A DNA stretch of 24,944 nt. Source: an uncultured Bacilli bacterium (GTDB lineage: Bacteria; Bacillota_I; Bacilli_A; RF39; UBA660). The DNA lies in assembly GCA_947632685.1 (NCBI GenBank), contig CANRQD010000006.1:1-24944 (forward strand), written 5' to 3'. A model generated the notes under the pieces. It did not search any database. It was not told where the DNA came from and saw only the letters and a program-made list of their open reading frames with translations. The translations under genes and the position numbers were made by a program. The stretch's first letter is position 1; the number at the start of each line of letters is the position of its first letter. Positions 13,534 through 21,844 of the stretch are shown piece by piece.

Positions 13534-14760
13534 TTATTTTAATTTTTCTAGTGCACTAATCAAGGCAATTTTTCCTGATTCATAGTTAAGAGAACCCTGT
13601 TGATAAGCAATATATGGCTTTCTTATTGGACCATCACAACTTATTTCAATACTAGATCCTTGAACAAAAGAACCTGATGCCATAATTACTTCATCATCAT
13701 ATCCAGGCATTTTCCATGGTATAGGAGTTGTTTTTGAATCTATTGGAGAACCGTTTTGAATACCTTGAATATACTTAATTAATTTTTCTTTATCATTAAA
13801 TATGATATTTTGAACAATATCAACACGTTCTTCATTATACTTAGGTTCTACATTATATCCCAATTTTTCTAATACATTTGCTGTTAAAATAGCTACTTTT
13901 AAAGATGAGCAAACAACACTTGGAGCCATAAATAAACCTTGTAAGATATCCTTGTTAATACCTAAAGTTGGACCTACTTCTCTTCCTTCTCCAGGTAGAG
14001 TTAATCTCTCACCTACTAATTCTATTAAATCATGACGTCCTGCAACATATGCTCCATTTGGTGCAATTCCTCCCCCTAAATTTTTAATTAAAGAACCTAC
14101 AGCAATATCTATATCACAGCATCCAATTTCATTTTCACTTACAAATTCACAATAACAATTATCTACCATAATAATTATATTATTATCTATTTCTTTTATA
14201 AACTTAGATACTTTTTTTATCTTATCAATACTAATACTTTTTCTAGTAGAATAACCTTTAGATCTTTGTATTTCTATTACTTTTATTTTATTATTCCTTA
14301 TTACTTCTTCTATCTTAGAATAGTCAAAATCATCATTAATTAAATCTATCTCTAAATAATTTATTCCAAATGCTGCAAGACTACTATTATTATCTTTTAT
14401 TCCAATTACTTCGTGTAATGTATCATATGGTGTTCCACTGATAGATAATAATACGTCACCTGGTCTTAATAATGCAAAAAAAGCAACTGTAAGAGCATGA
14501 GAACCAGATACAAACTGATTTCTAACAATAGCGTCTTCTGTTTGTAATACTTCACTAAATATTTTTTCTATCTTTTCTCTTCCTGAATCATTATAACCAT
14601 AACCTGTTGTTTCGTTAAAATCTGATTCACATACATTATATTTATGAAATGCATCTAATACTTTTTTAGTTTTATTGAAACATAATTTATCTATTTTTTT
14701 AAATTCATTTAAACATTCTTTTTCAGCATTATTAACATATTTTAATATATCATTATCCAT
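13534..14760 (-). CDS. YnbB-type PLP-dependent protein (methionine gamma-lyase family)
   Basis: A 408-aa fold-type I PLP enzyme annotated in many genomes as 'aluminium resistance protein' or 'methionine gamma-lyase family'. Visible features are the phosphate-binding QFVSGSHAL (residues 82-90), the cofactor Asp200 (IIIMVDNCYCEF), the Schiff-base Lys226 (GSLIKNLGGGIAPNGAYVAG) and the conserved LPGEGREVGPT. The C-terminal part has PWKMPGYDDEVIMASGSFV. The true substrate is not known. It begins within the stop of the SDR gene (TAATG) with GGAGGAATG as ribosome binding site, so the two are co-translated. Confidence 0.88.
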   Translation of the reverse strand: MDNDILKYVNNAEKECLNEFKKIDKLCFNKTKKVLDAFHKYNVCESDFNETTGYGYNDSGREKIEKIFSEVLQTEDAIVRNQFVSGSHALTVAFFALLRPGDVLLSISGTPYDTLHEVIGIKDNNSSLAAFGINYLEIDLINDDFDYSKIEEVIRNNKIKVIEIQRSKGYSTRKSISIDKIKKVSKFIKEIDNNIIIMVDNCYCEFVSENEIGCCDIDIAVGSLIKNLGGGIAPNGAYVAGRHDLIELVGERLTLPGEGREVGPTLGINKDILQGLFMAPSVVCSSLKVAILTANVLEKLGYNVEPKYNEERVDIVQNIIFNDKEKLIKYIQGIQNGSPIDSKTTPIPWKMPGYDDEVIMASGSFVQGSSIEISCDGPIRKPYIAYQQGSLNYESGKIALISALEKLK

Positions 14761-15503
14761 TAATACATTCCTCCATCTACTTTAATTATTTGATTATTTA
14801 TATAACTAGATTTATCAGATAATAAAAATATTACTACATTTGCTATTTCATATGGTTCTGCAAATCTTTTTATATATACTTTTTCTTCTTCACTTTTTAT
14901 ATAATCTTCATTTAAATCTTTCATCTCATTTTCTGTTTTTACCCATCCTGGTGCAATAGCATTTACTCGTACATATGGAGAATATTGAAGTGCTAGATTA
15001 TGTGTTATAGAATTTACTGCTGCTTTTGATGCATCATAATCTATAGACATAGGATAATTTTTATCAATACCATTTGTAGATGATATATTTACTATATTAC
15101 CAAATTTATTTTTATACATAATATTTCCAATTAGTCGGCTTACTAAAAATGTCCCTACAGTATTTATTTCTAATGTTTTCATAAAATTATACTTTGTTTT
15201 ATCATCAAATAAACTATCAATACATATAGCTGCATTATTAACCAAATAATCTACATAATTAAATTTTTTTATAATTATACTTATCATGTCATTTATTTCA
15301 TCTTCTTTTGAAATATCACATTTTATTATTTCAACTTTTATATTATATTTATCTTCTAAGTCATTTTTTAAGTTTTTAGCTTTTATCTCATTAGTATTAT
15401 AACTAATTATTAAATTACAATGTTCACTCGCCAAAGCTTTACTTATTTCAAGTCCTAAACCACTAGCACCACCTGTAATTAAGGCTATTTTATTTTTAAA
15501 CAT
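14760..15503 (-). CDS. Short-chain dehydrogenase/reductase (FabG-like)
   Basis: A 247-aa classical SDR. The nucleotide-binding GGASGLG is at residues 11-17 after ALIT, NNAA at 89-92, the catalytic Ser in NISSTNG (about 141-142), Tyr156 and Lys160 (YDASK), and the PGWVKT loop. The ending GGMY is typical of 3-oxoacyl-ACP reductases, but there are no other fatty acid genes nearby, so the substrate is open. Start at 15503, from an AGGAGG 4 bases upstream; the frame extends nine codons further through that site. It shares a transcript with ynbB. An efp terminator overlaps its leader, so read-through or a separate promoter is needed. Confidence 0.85.
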   Translation of the reverse strand: MFKNKIALITGGASGLGLEISKALASEHCNLIISYNTNEIKAKNLKNDLEDKYNIKVEIIKCDISKEDEINDMISIIIKKFNYVDYLVNNAAICIDSLFDDKTKYNFMKTLEINTVGTFLVSRLIGNIMYKNKFGNIVNISSTNGIDKNYPMSIDYDASKAAVNSITHNLALQYSPYVRVNAIAPGWVKTENEMKDLNEDYIKSEEEKVYIKRFAEPYEIANVVIFLLSDKSSYINNQIIKVDGGMY

Positions 15504-15512
15504 AAATCCTCC

Positions 15513-15543
15513 TAAAAAATAAAAGAGCACATATTATGCTCTT
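15513..15543 (-). terminator. Terminator after efp
   Basis: Stem AAGAGCA / TGCTCTT with a 7-base loop (15523-15543), followed on the minus strand by TTATTTTTT. It lies at the efp stop and ends just before the SDR ribosome binding site. Confidence 0.7.
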
Positions 15544-16091
15544 GATGAATACTTTCCATCTGCAGTTGTAACTAATATTTTCTCTCCTTGTTCAATAAAC
15601 ATAGGAACTTTTACAACTAATCCAGTTTCTAATGTAGCATCTTTTAATGCATTATTAGTAGTATTGCCTCTAACAGCTGGTTCTGTAGCAGTAACCTCTA
15701 ATTCTACTTTATCAGGTAAATCTATTCCTAATAACTCACCTTCATATAGAATAACATAAACATTCATATTTTCAATTAAATAATTTTTGTTATCACCAAC
15801 TTGGTCAGCACTTAATTCTAATTGCTCAAAAGTTTCCATATTCATAAAGAAATATGTATCACCCGTATTATATAAATATTGAACATTTTGCTTATTTATA
15901 TTAGCCTTTTCAAATTTAACATTTGTATTAAATGTTTTTTCTACAATACCACCAGTTCTCATATTTCTTAATTTGGTTTTCATAAATGCTGAACCCTTAC
16001 CTGGTTTAACATGTAAAAATTCAACTACTTGATAAATTTGTCCATCTATCATAATAGTCATACCATTTTTTATATCATTTACATTTATCAT
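15534..16091 (-). CDS. efp: Elongation factor P
   Basis: EF-P (185 aa) relieves ribosome stalling at polyproline. The three domains are recognisable: the KOW-like N domain with FLHVKPGKGSAF and the tip Lys32, the middle OB domain (YFFMNMETFEQLEL) and the C-terminal OB domain with LPDKVELEVTATEPAVRGNT, then TLETGLVVKVPMFIEQGEKI. Lys32 is the residue that is modified in Bacillus. The start at 16091 has GGGGTG 6 bases upstream; a GTG nine bases earlier is in frame but less suitable. It lies downstream of rpmG, with only a doubtful small ORF between. Confidence 0.96.
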   Translation of the reverse strand: MINVNDIKNGMTIMIDGQIYQVVEFLHVKPGKGSAFMKTKLRNMRTGGIVEKTFNTNVKFEKANINKQNVQYLYNTGDTYFFMNMETFEQLELSADQVGDNKNYLIENMNVYVILYEGELLGIDLPDKVELEVTATEPAVRGNTTNNALKDATLETGLVVKVPMFIEQGEKILVTTADGKYSSRA

Positions 16092-16092
16092 T

Positions 16093-16275
16093 TTAAACAC
16101 CCCTTCTAGAGCTAGGAACTCTTTTATTTACATCTTTAAGTCTTTTTTTTTGATATACTTTAACATTTTTATTTTCTAGTATACTATTATATTTTTCATT
16201 AGCTTGGATTTTTATACCTAAGCTATAATTATATACAGAATGTAAAGTTCCATTACTAACTGGAAAATTTTTCAT
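16093..16275 (-). CDS. Small basic ORF, uncertain
   Basis: A 60-residue open frame (starts MKNFPVSNGTLHSVYNYSLG, ends NKRVPSSRRGV), ending two bases before the efp ATG. The C-terminal third is basic. The ribosome binding signal is poor: the nearest GGAG lies about 15 bases upstream, within the end of rpmG. No family is recognised. The efp ribosome binding site lies in its last codons. It could be a real coupled gene or simply a gap that happens to stay open in AT-rich DNA. Confidence 0.35.
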   Translation of the reverse strand: MKNFPVSNGTLHSVYNYSLGIKIQANEKYNSILENKNVKVYQKKRLKDVNKRVPSSRRGV

Positions 16276-16281
16276 AATTTA

Positions 16282-16443
16282 TTATTTCTTCTCCTTATGA
16301 ACAGTATGTTTTCTACATCTTGAACAATATCTATTCATTTCTAATTTATCAGTATTTTTAACATTTCTTTCTACTCTATAATTTTCTTCTTTACATTCAC
16401 TGCATACTAAAGTTTTACGTTGTCTATTTCCTACTTTTGCCAT
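16282..16443 (-). CDS. rpmG: 50S ribosomal protein L33
   Basis: A 53-aa ribosomal protein bL33. The sequence MAKVGNRQRKTLVCSECKEE continues with NYRVERNVKNTDKLEMNRYC and SRCRKHTVHKEKK. It is the zinc-binding form, with both CxxC pairs intact (C14/C17, C40/C43). Start supported by a strong AAGGAGGGATAAT just upstream. It has its own promoter (16469-16496). Confidence 0.93.
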   Translation of the reverse strand: MAKVGNRQRKTLVCSECKEENYRVERNVKNTDKLEMNRYCSRCRKHTVHKEKK

Positions 16444-16468
16444 ATTATCCCTCCTTACATCTATAGGT

Positions 16469-16496
16469 ATTATATCAGAAAAATAAAAAATTGCAA
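16469..16496 (-). promoter_or_regulatory. Candidate sigma-A promoter for rpmG
   Basis: TTGCAA (-35), a 16-base spacer ending TGA (extended -10), TATAAT (-10, 16474-16469), about 26 bases before the rpmG ATG. Confidence 0.6.
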
Positions 16497-16514
16497 AAGA
16501 TTTTTACAATTTTT
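16484..16514 (-). terminator. Terminator after the surface protein gene
   Basis: Stem AAAAAATTG / CAATTTTTT (9 bp) with a loop of about 12 bases; the T run continues past the stem. It lies about 17 bases past the stop at 16531 and overlaps the rpmG promoter. Confidence 0.55.
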
Positions 16515-16530
16515 TATAATTTATATTATA

Positions 16531-17772
16531 TTAATCTTGTTTTTTATTTATTTCTACTACGGCACGAGCTCCAAAATTAGGACTATTAATAGCACTACTT
16601 TTTATATTTCCAGTATTATATATAGCCCATGCTGTTGCATCATTACCAGCTTCCATTAACCAGTATCCTTCTACATTTTTATCTTTAATATCAACTGTTC
16701 CACCATATGTTGTAGAAGAAATAAGATAATTATTCATAAATATAGGGCATGTTTTTTCAGTATCTGAACAATTTATTTTTACAGCTTCATCTATTCTTAA
16801 TAATCTTGCTTTTACATTGCTCTTTGTCATTGTATAAATACTACTTGGGCATATATTATATTTTGTACATAGTGTTTTATCACTTATTGTATAATTTAAA
16901 TCATTTACATTCGTCCAATCTTTTGTTGCTTCTTCTAATTTTGAAATTATGTTATCTGGACCTGCTGATGTAGATCCTGTTGTTGACCATTGACTATTAT
17001 CTATAGTATTTTCTCTTTGTTGCAATAACAATTTTTCTCCACTATCATTTATTACATTAAAGTATTTAATTTCCGTATCATTTACTTTATACTTTATTAT
17101 TGTACCGATTTGACAATTATCTACAGTTTCTGACTGATAACATTTTGTTTCTTGACAAGTTGGTTCTTCACCTGTTATACATTTAGTATTTTCATTTATT
17201 TGATCATATTTGTATGCAATTAAAATATTACTTACTTTAACACCAGTTAATGCAGTTATAACTTTTTTATCGCTAGGAAAAGCAAGTTCTACATTGTCTA
17301 ATCCTGCTGATGTACCAAAAGTTATAATATTATCTTTATTATCTTTATTTGTTATTTTTACATATATTGTTTTTTCAGAACCATCTGCACCACTTTTTTC
17401 CAAAACATATCCTAACTTATCTGGAGCTTTATCTCCACCTTCTAAATAACCTATTTCTATATTATCAGATGTTGATTCATAATATAAATTTATTTTAGCT
17501 TTTCTACCATTTGTATTAACTAATTTAAGTGTAACCGTTACACTATCATTAGGACTTACAGTGATACTTTTATTTTTATCTAAATCTGTACTTTCAATAA
17601 GGGCATATAAATTTCCTGTAACAATATTTAGCGCTCCCTTTGCTTCAAATGATACAGTAAATAATGCATATGAAAAGTAACCACCTATTACTAATAATAG
17701 TACTAAAATTATTCCAATTAGATATCCATTTTTTAAATTAATTGCTTTTTTCAATAAATATTTTAATTTCAT
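16531..17772 (-). CDS. Membrane-anchored surface protein, unrecognised
   Basis: A 413-aa protein. Positively charged residues at 1-15 and a long helix at about 16-36 (GYLIGIILVLLLVIGGYFSY) give a signal anchor. The next segment (VSFEAKGALNIVTGNLYALI) resembles the start of TasA/camelysin-like secreted proteins, leading into a beta-sandwich-like region (SVTVTLKLVNTNGRKAKINL). The rest is extracellular, with a cluster of cysteines near 205-230 and others near 300 that could form disulfides. The C terminus ends YNTGNIKSSAINSPNFGARAVVEINK, a GxRxVVEI ending common in surface proteins of gut Firmicutes. The function is unknown. An ATAGGGTGATTGG precedes the ATG; the upstream gap (17773-17883) has only a weak TATATT extended -10. 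Confidence 0.75.
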   Translation of the reverse strand: MKLKYLLKKAINLKNGYLIGIILVLLLVIGGYFSYALFTVSFEAKGALNIVTGNLYALIESTDLDKNKSITVSPNDSVTVTLKLVNTNGRKAKINLYYESTSDNIEIGYLEGGDKAPDKLGYVLEKSGADGSEKTIYVKITNKDNKDNIITFGTSAGLDNVELAFPSDKKVITALTGVKVSNILIAYKYDQINENTKCITGEEPTCQETKCYQSETVDNCQIGTIIKYKVNDTEIKYFNVINDSGEKLLLQQRENTIDNSQWSTTGSTSAGPDNIISKLEEATKDWTNVNDLNYTISDKTLCTKYNICPSSIYTMTKSNVKARLLRIDEAVKINCSDTEKTCPIFMNNYLISSTTYGGTVDIKDKNVEGYWLMEAGNDATAWAIYNTGNIKSSAINSPNFGARAVVEINKKQD

Positions 17773-17883
17773 CCAATCACCCTATCATATTCTATATACT
17801 ATAATATAACATAGATTGTATATTTTTGCATTATTTTTTTGTATAAAATTAATAACCTGATTGATAAATATAAATCCAAATAT

Positions 17884-19950
17884 TTACTTATTTATTGAGA
17901 AATATGCATCCGTTACTCTTTTTGTTATTCTCATTGTAACAAGTGACGAATAATTACTACTTGTATTAGGTAATGATGAATTTGGACTTGTTACTATTAT
18001 TGACATTTTTGGGTCATTACTAGGTACATATCCCACAAATGATGTAGTAATAGTTTCTGTATCAATCACACCATTATTATCAGTATCTATAAAGCTTTGT
18101 GAAGTTCCTGTTTTACCGGCCGGAGAATATGCTGGATCAATATATCCTCTACCATATCCACCTGGTGAATTAATTACTGCATAAAATCCTTCTTGTACTC
18201 TTTTCATATATTCTGGTTTTGTATCTATAGTATTTAATACTTTAGGTTTATATGTATAAATAACTTTACCTAATTCTTCATTTGTAGTTGATTCTCTAAC
18301 TTCTTTTAATAAATTAGTTTTATATCTAGTACCACCATTAGCAATTGTTGTTACATATTGTGATAACTGAATTGGTGTATAAGCCTCATATTGACCAATA
18401 ACAAAATCTAATAAATTACCTGATCTAGTATCTTTTTTAGCACCAAATCCTAAACTTTCAATAGGTAAATCTATTTCTGTTTTTACTCCAAGACCAAAGG
18501 AATGATACATATTTCTATATTTATCAAAAGCTTCTTGAACTAATGGAAGAAACATTCCATATTTATATTCATATCCTGATACTCTAATTGCTGTTTTAAA
18601 TTGATATACGTTACTTGATTTTGCAAGCGCTGTTATATCATTTATTCTTCCTAAAGTTTGGGAAGAACATTTTCTGTTAGTACCTCTTATTTGAATGCAT
18701 TCATCAAGTTTTACCTCACCTATTTTTACAGCGCCAGTATTATATCCTACTAACATCGAAGCACCTTTTACTACTGAACCTGGGGTTACAGGTGATGTTA
18801 AAATACTTTCTGTATTATCAATAATATTACCATTAACTATTTTTTTAGAAGCCATTGCTAATATTTCTCCTGTTTTTGGATCTTCAATTACTACAGATGA
18901 ATGATCATAATGTTTAGTATTAGCTTCATTTTTCGTTTTAATCACTTCATCACTAATAATATCTTCTAATTGTTTTTGTAAGTTAATATCTATACTAAGT
19001 ACTATATCATTACCTCGCTTACCCTCAGATATAAGTTTTAATTCATGACTATTAATTACTTGATATACATCTTTTTTACCTTTTAAATAATTTTCATATT
19101 GTTTTTCAAGATAACTTATACCCACTCTATCATTTAGTGAATAACCCTTTTTTAAATATTCTTCTTTTTCTTCTACAGGTAATCCTTGACTAGAAGTTGA
19201 CACTTTTCCCAATATATTTTTAAATACATCACCATACGGATATACTCTTTCCCAATCTAATCTTGTATTAAATCCATTTAGTTCAGAATTATTTTCTGAA
19301 ATATATGCATATTCTTCATCTGTTACATCACCAGTTTTAATAGTATGCTCATCATATGCATATCCATTATTCATTAAATAATATAAATAAGCAGCTTTAT
19401 TTTCTTCCTCTGTCATAGCATTTATTTCTTCATCTGTTACTCTTTCAAGTTTTAACTTTACAATATCTTCTTTTGTTAATTTTCTTTGCTCTAACAATGA
19501 CTTTTCTTTATTAGTTATTTTTCCATCTGCAAGTACTGGATGTATAACAATCCAAAACTGTTTTTTTGCAGTAGAAGTTAATTTAGATAAATCAAGATTT
19601 AGATGCTTACTCACATTATAAGCAAGCTCTATTTCTTTTTTAGTAGTTACTCCTTTATTTTTCTTATAATAAATTGTTTTTATTGCAGTATTATCAACAA
19701 TTACATTGTAGTTTCTATCTAGTATTCTCCCACGTGGAGCAGAATTTCCTTCTACTGTATCATAAGATAATACTTCTAATTCTTTTTTATATTCATTATT
19801 ATTAATAATCATTACTTGATATAATTTTACAAAAACAACTACAAAAAATAAAACTACAGAAACTAAAATTATTAATAATCGTTTTTCTAAAATAGTATCT
19901 ATGTCAATATTCTTCTTTTTCTTATTAATTGTAGAATTTCTTTTTTTCAT
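17884..19950 (-). CDS. Class B penicillin-binding protein (PBP2-like transpeptidase)
   Basis: A 688-aa peptidoglycan transpeptidase with a short cytoplasmic tail, one membrane anchor (about 25-45), the pedestal dimerisation domain (APRGRILDRN at 71-80) and the transpeptidase domain. The catalytic motifs are intact: S392-V-V-K395 (TPGSVVKGAS), S445-S-N447 (AKSSNVYQ) and KTGT 613-616. A polar loop directly after KTGT (residues 622-630, DTDNNGVID) resembles a calcium-binding loop. Class B PBPs cross-link the wall with a SEDS glycosyltransferase partner, not seen here. Whether it serves elongation, division or sporulation cannot be told. AGGAGGAAACAACT precedes the ATG. Confidence 0.93.
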   Translation of the reverse strand: MKKRNSTINKKKKNIDIDTILEKRLLIILVSVVLFFVVVFVKLYQVMIINNNEYKKELEVLSYDTVEGNSAPRGRILDRNYNVIVDNTAIKTIYYKKNKGVTTKKEIELAYNVSKHLNLDLSKLTSTAKKQFWIVIHPVLADGKITNKEKSLLEQRKLTKEDIVKLKLERVTDEEINAMTEEENKAAYLYYLMNNGYAYDEHTIKTGDVTDEEYAYISENNSELNGFNTRLDWERVYPYGDVFKNILGKVSTSSQGLPVEEKEEYLKKGYSLNDRVGISYLEKQYENYLKGKKDVYQVINSHELKLISEGKRGNDIVLSIDINLQKQLEDIISDEVIKTKNEANTKHYDHSSVVIEDPKTGEILAMASKKIVNGNIIDNTESILTSPVTPGSVVKGASMLVGYNTGAVKIGEVKLDECIQIRGTNRKCSSQTLGRINDITALAKSSNVYQFKTAIRVSGYEYKYGMFLPLVQEAFDKYRNMYHSFGLGVKTEIDLPIESLGFGAKKDTRSGNLLDFVIGQYEAYTPIQLSQYVTTIANGGTRYKTNLLKEVRESTTNEELGKVIYTYKPKVLNTIDTKPEYMKRVQEGFYAVINSPGGYGRGYIDPAYSPAGKTGTSQSFIDTDNNGVIDTETITTSFVGYVPSNDPKMSIIVTSPNSSLPNTSSNYSSLVTMRITKRVTDAYFSINK

Positions 19951-20013
19951 AGTTGTTTCCTCCTATTAATAGTTTATCACATAATTCAAAAGTTATTTCA
20001 TATATTTTATTGG

Positions 20014-20274
20014 GTGATTAAAATTTATAAAAGTTTAATTATAAATTATATTAATAATATGAGTCCAAATGATATATTAACTTATGCTAAAAAAAATAAT
20101 ATATCAGTTTCTTCTTCAGAATCTATTATAATATATAAATTTATAAAAAGAAATTATAAATTTATCTTAAATGGTGATGATAGTTCTTTAAAAGAATTAA
20201 AAAAACTTCTAAGAGAAGATTTATATAATAAAATTATAGAATTATATATGTATTATAAAAACAAGTTATTCTAA
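20014..20274 (+). CDS. DUF2624 family protein (YqfT-like)
   Basis: An 86-aa protein on the plus strand starting at GTG. The pattern SPNDILTYAKKNNISVSSSE, then III-x-x-F-I-x-RNYKFIL, matches DUF2624, the YqfT family, whose role is unknown. In Bacillus yqfT lies next to the endonuclease IV gene, and here it lies next to nfo but in convergent orientation. No good ribosome binding site precedes the GTG; the internal ATG at residue 16 lacks the N-terminal helix of the family. Its stop codon overlaps the nfo stop in the loop of a shared terminator. Confidence 0.72.
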   Translation: MIKIYKSLIINYINNMSPNDILTYAKKNNISVSSSESIIIYKFIKRNYKFILNGDDSSLKELKKLLREDLYNKIIELYMYYKNKLF

Positions 20275-20287
20275 TTAACTTGTTTTT
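20257..20287. terminator. Bidirectional terminator between DUF2624 gene and nfo
   Basis: An 11-bp perfect stem AAAACAAGTTA / TAACTTGTTTT with a 7-base loop and T runs in both directions. Both genes' stop codons (TAA on plus at 20272-20274, TAG on minus at 20271-20273) lie in the loop. Confidence 0.85.
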
Positions 20288-21155
20288 CAATATTTTCTTT
20301 TAAATTTTGATCAAATCTTTTATTTTTTATCATTTCTATTTCATATTTATATGGTGGATAGTCACCTACATATGGTGTTTCTAATATCTTTGGTATATCT
20401 TTTAATCTATCATTATAAATTATATTAATTAAATTATCAAAACCAATAGTACCAAAACCTATATTTTCATGTCTATCTTTATGTGAGTCTTTAGGATTTT
20501 TACTATCATTTATATGAATACAATGTAAATAATTTAGACCAACTATTTCATCAAAATAGTTTAATAATTTATCAAAATCTGATACATCATAACCTGCATC
20601 ATTTAAGTGACATGTATCCATACAAACTCCAATATTATTTTTATTTTTGACACCTGTTATTATCTTTTTTATTTCTTTAAAATTTGAACCAATTTCACTA
20701 CCTTTACCTGCCATAGTTTCAAGTAATATAGTAACATTAGTATCTTCTAATATTATATTAAGTCCATTAATAATATTTTTTATACCATCATCAATTCCTA
20801 AACCTACATGACTTCCAGGATGTAATACCATATATTTTATACCTAATTCTTCACATCTTTTTACTTCTTCTTTTAAAAAATTAATTGAAAAATTATACTT
20901 ATCTTCATCTTTATTATTAGCTAAATTAATAATATATGGAGCATGGACTATAACTTTAGAATAATCTATATTTTCTTTTTTCATTAATTCTATAGCCTGC
21001 ATAGTTATATTTTTATCTAACTTGCTTCTCATAGTATTTTGAGGTGCACCTGTATAAAACATAAAAGTTGTAGCTCCATAACTTAATGCCTCTTCTAAAC
21101 TTCCTAATAATTGTGTATTACTTTTAAATTTAACATGACTACCAATTAATAACAT
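20271..21155 (-). CDS. nfo: Endonuclease IV (AP endonuclease)
   Basis: Cleaves abasic sites in base excision repair using a three-zinc centre in a TIM barrel. All the metal ligands are recognisable: H71 (IVHAPY), H112 (LHPGSH), E146 (LLETMAGKGSEIG), D180 and H183 (CMDTCHLNDAGYD), H214 (HINDSK), D227 and H229 (DRHENIGFG), and E259 (ILETP). Length 294 aa is normal. The ATG follows AGGAGTGATAAG. An extended -10 (TGGTATAGT, near 21174-21182) could drive it. In Bacillus nfo is transcribed in the forespore and protects spores; whether that holds here is unknown. Confidence 0.94.
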   Translation of the reverse strand: MLLIGSHVKFKSNTQLLGSLEEALSYGATTFMFYTGAPQNTMRSKLDKNITMQAIELMKKENIDYSKVIVHAPYIINLANNKDEDKYNFSINFLKEEVKRCEELGIKYMVLHPGSHVGLGIDDGIKNIINGLNIILEDTNVTILLETMAGKGSEIGSNFKEIKKIITGVKNKNNIGVCMDTCHLNDAGYDVSDFDKLLNYFDEIVGLNYLHCIHINDSKNPKDSHKDRHENIGFGTIGFDNLINIIYNDRLKDIPKILETPYVGDYPPYKYEIEMIKNKRFDQNLKENIEKQVN

Positions 21156-21212
21156 CTTATCACTCCTATTAATACTATACCATAATAATTTTATATTAGC
21201 TATATCTTAAAA

Positions 21213-21240
21213 CAAAAAAAAGAAGCATAAGCTGCTTTCT
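21213..21240 (-). terminator. Terminator after prepilin-like gene 2
   Basis: Stem AAGCA / TGCTT with a 5-base loop (21223-21237), followed on the minus strand by a run of T. Short but well placed at the stop codon. Confidence 0.6.
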
Positions 21241-21763
21241 AATTACAAGTTACAGTTGTTACACCAGTAGTATTATCAGAAGTAGGAGTTCTTGTTACTT
21301 TTTTACCTTTAATATCTCCTTCTTTTATTCCGTATAATCCCCATTTTTTATTTGCATCTTTAATATATACTGTATAATCATAATCATATGAATCACCATT
21401 CACTTTTGCTGTAATTTCAACATATCCTGTTAATTTTCCACCAAAAGCTGAGGTTATTATTTTCCCACCATCAGTAGTACTAGAGGAGTTACTATTTTCA
21501 ACATTAATTTTTTCAATAGGAATTTTTACAGTTTGACCTACTGTACATATATTACCACTACTATCTTCTATTTCATCATTTAAATACATATATCTAGCAG
21601 AATTAACATATACTCTAGCAGTATCTGCAAATGTATCACGTCTTGATTGCTCTATATATTTTGTTACTTGTGGTATAGCAATTATCATTAATATACCTAG
21701 AATAACTATAACTACTAATAATTCTATTAAAGTAAATCCTTTATTATTTATTGATTTTTTCAT
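21239..21763 (-). CDS. Type IV pilin-like prepilin (gene 2)
   Basis: About 174 aa with a class III signal peptide: a short basic leader (MKKSINNKG) then FTLIELLVVIVILGILMIIA. Cleavage is expected after Gly9, leaving Phe1 methylated and Glu5 (E14) for subunit assembly. The C-terminal part is a beta-rich globular domain with one cysteine in the middle and one at the end (a possible disulfide). The start at 21763 has AGGAG 8 bases upstream; a GTG at 21772 is less suitable. In Gram-positives such proteins form competence or type IV pili, or pseudopili. No prepilin peptidase, ATPase or membrane platform gene is in this window. It has its own promoter (21798-21826). Confidence 0.88.
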   Translation of the reverse strand: MKKSINNKGFTLIELLVVIVILGILMIIAIPQVTKYIEQSRRDTFADTARVYVNSARYMYLNDEIEDSSGNICTVGQTVKIPIEKINVENSNSSSTTDGGKIITSAFGGKLTGYVEITAKVNGDSYDYDYTVYIKDANKKWGLYGIKEGDIKGKKVTRTPTSDNTTGVTTVTCN

Positions 21764-21797
21764 TACTTTCACTCCTATTTTATCTTAATCTATCATT

Positions 21798-21826
21798 AGA
21801 ATATCATAACTTTTGCATTTTTTCAA
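21798..21826 (-). promoter_or_regulatory. Candidate promoter for prepilin-like gene 2
   Basis: TTGAAA (-35), a 17-base spacer ending TGA (extended -10), TATTCT (-10, 21803-21798), about 35 bases before the start. Confidence 0.55.
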
Positions 21827-21844
21827 TATATAATTATTTTTTTA

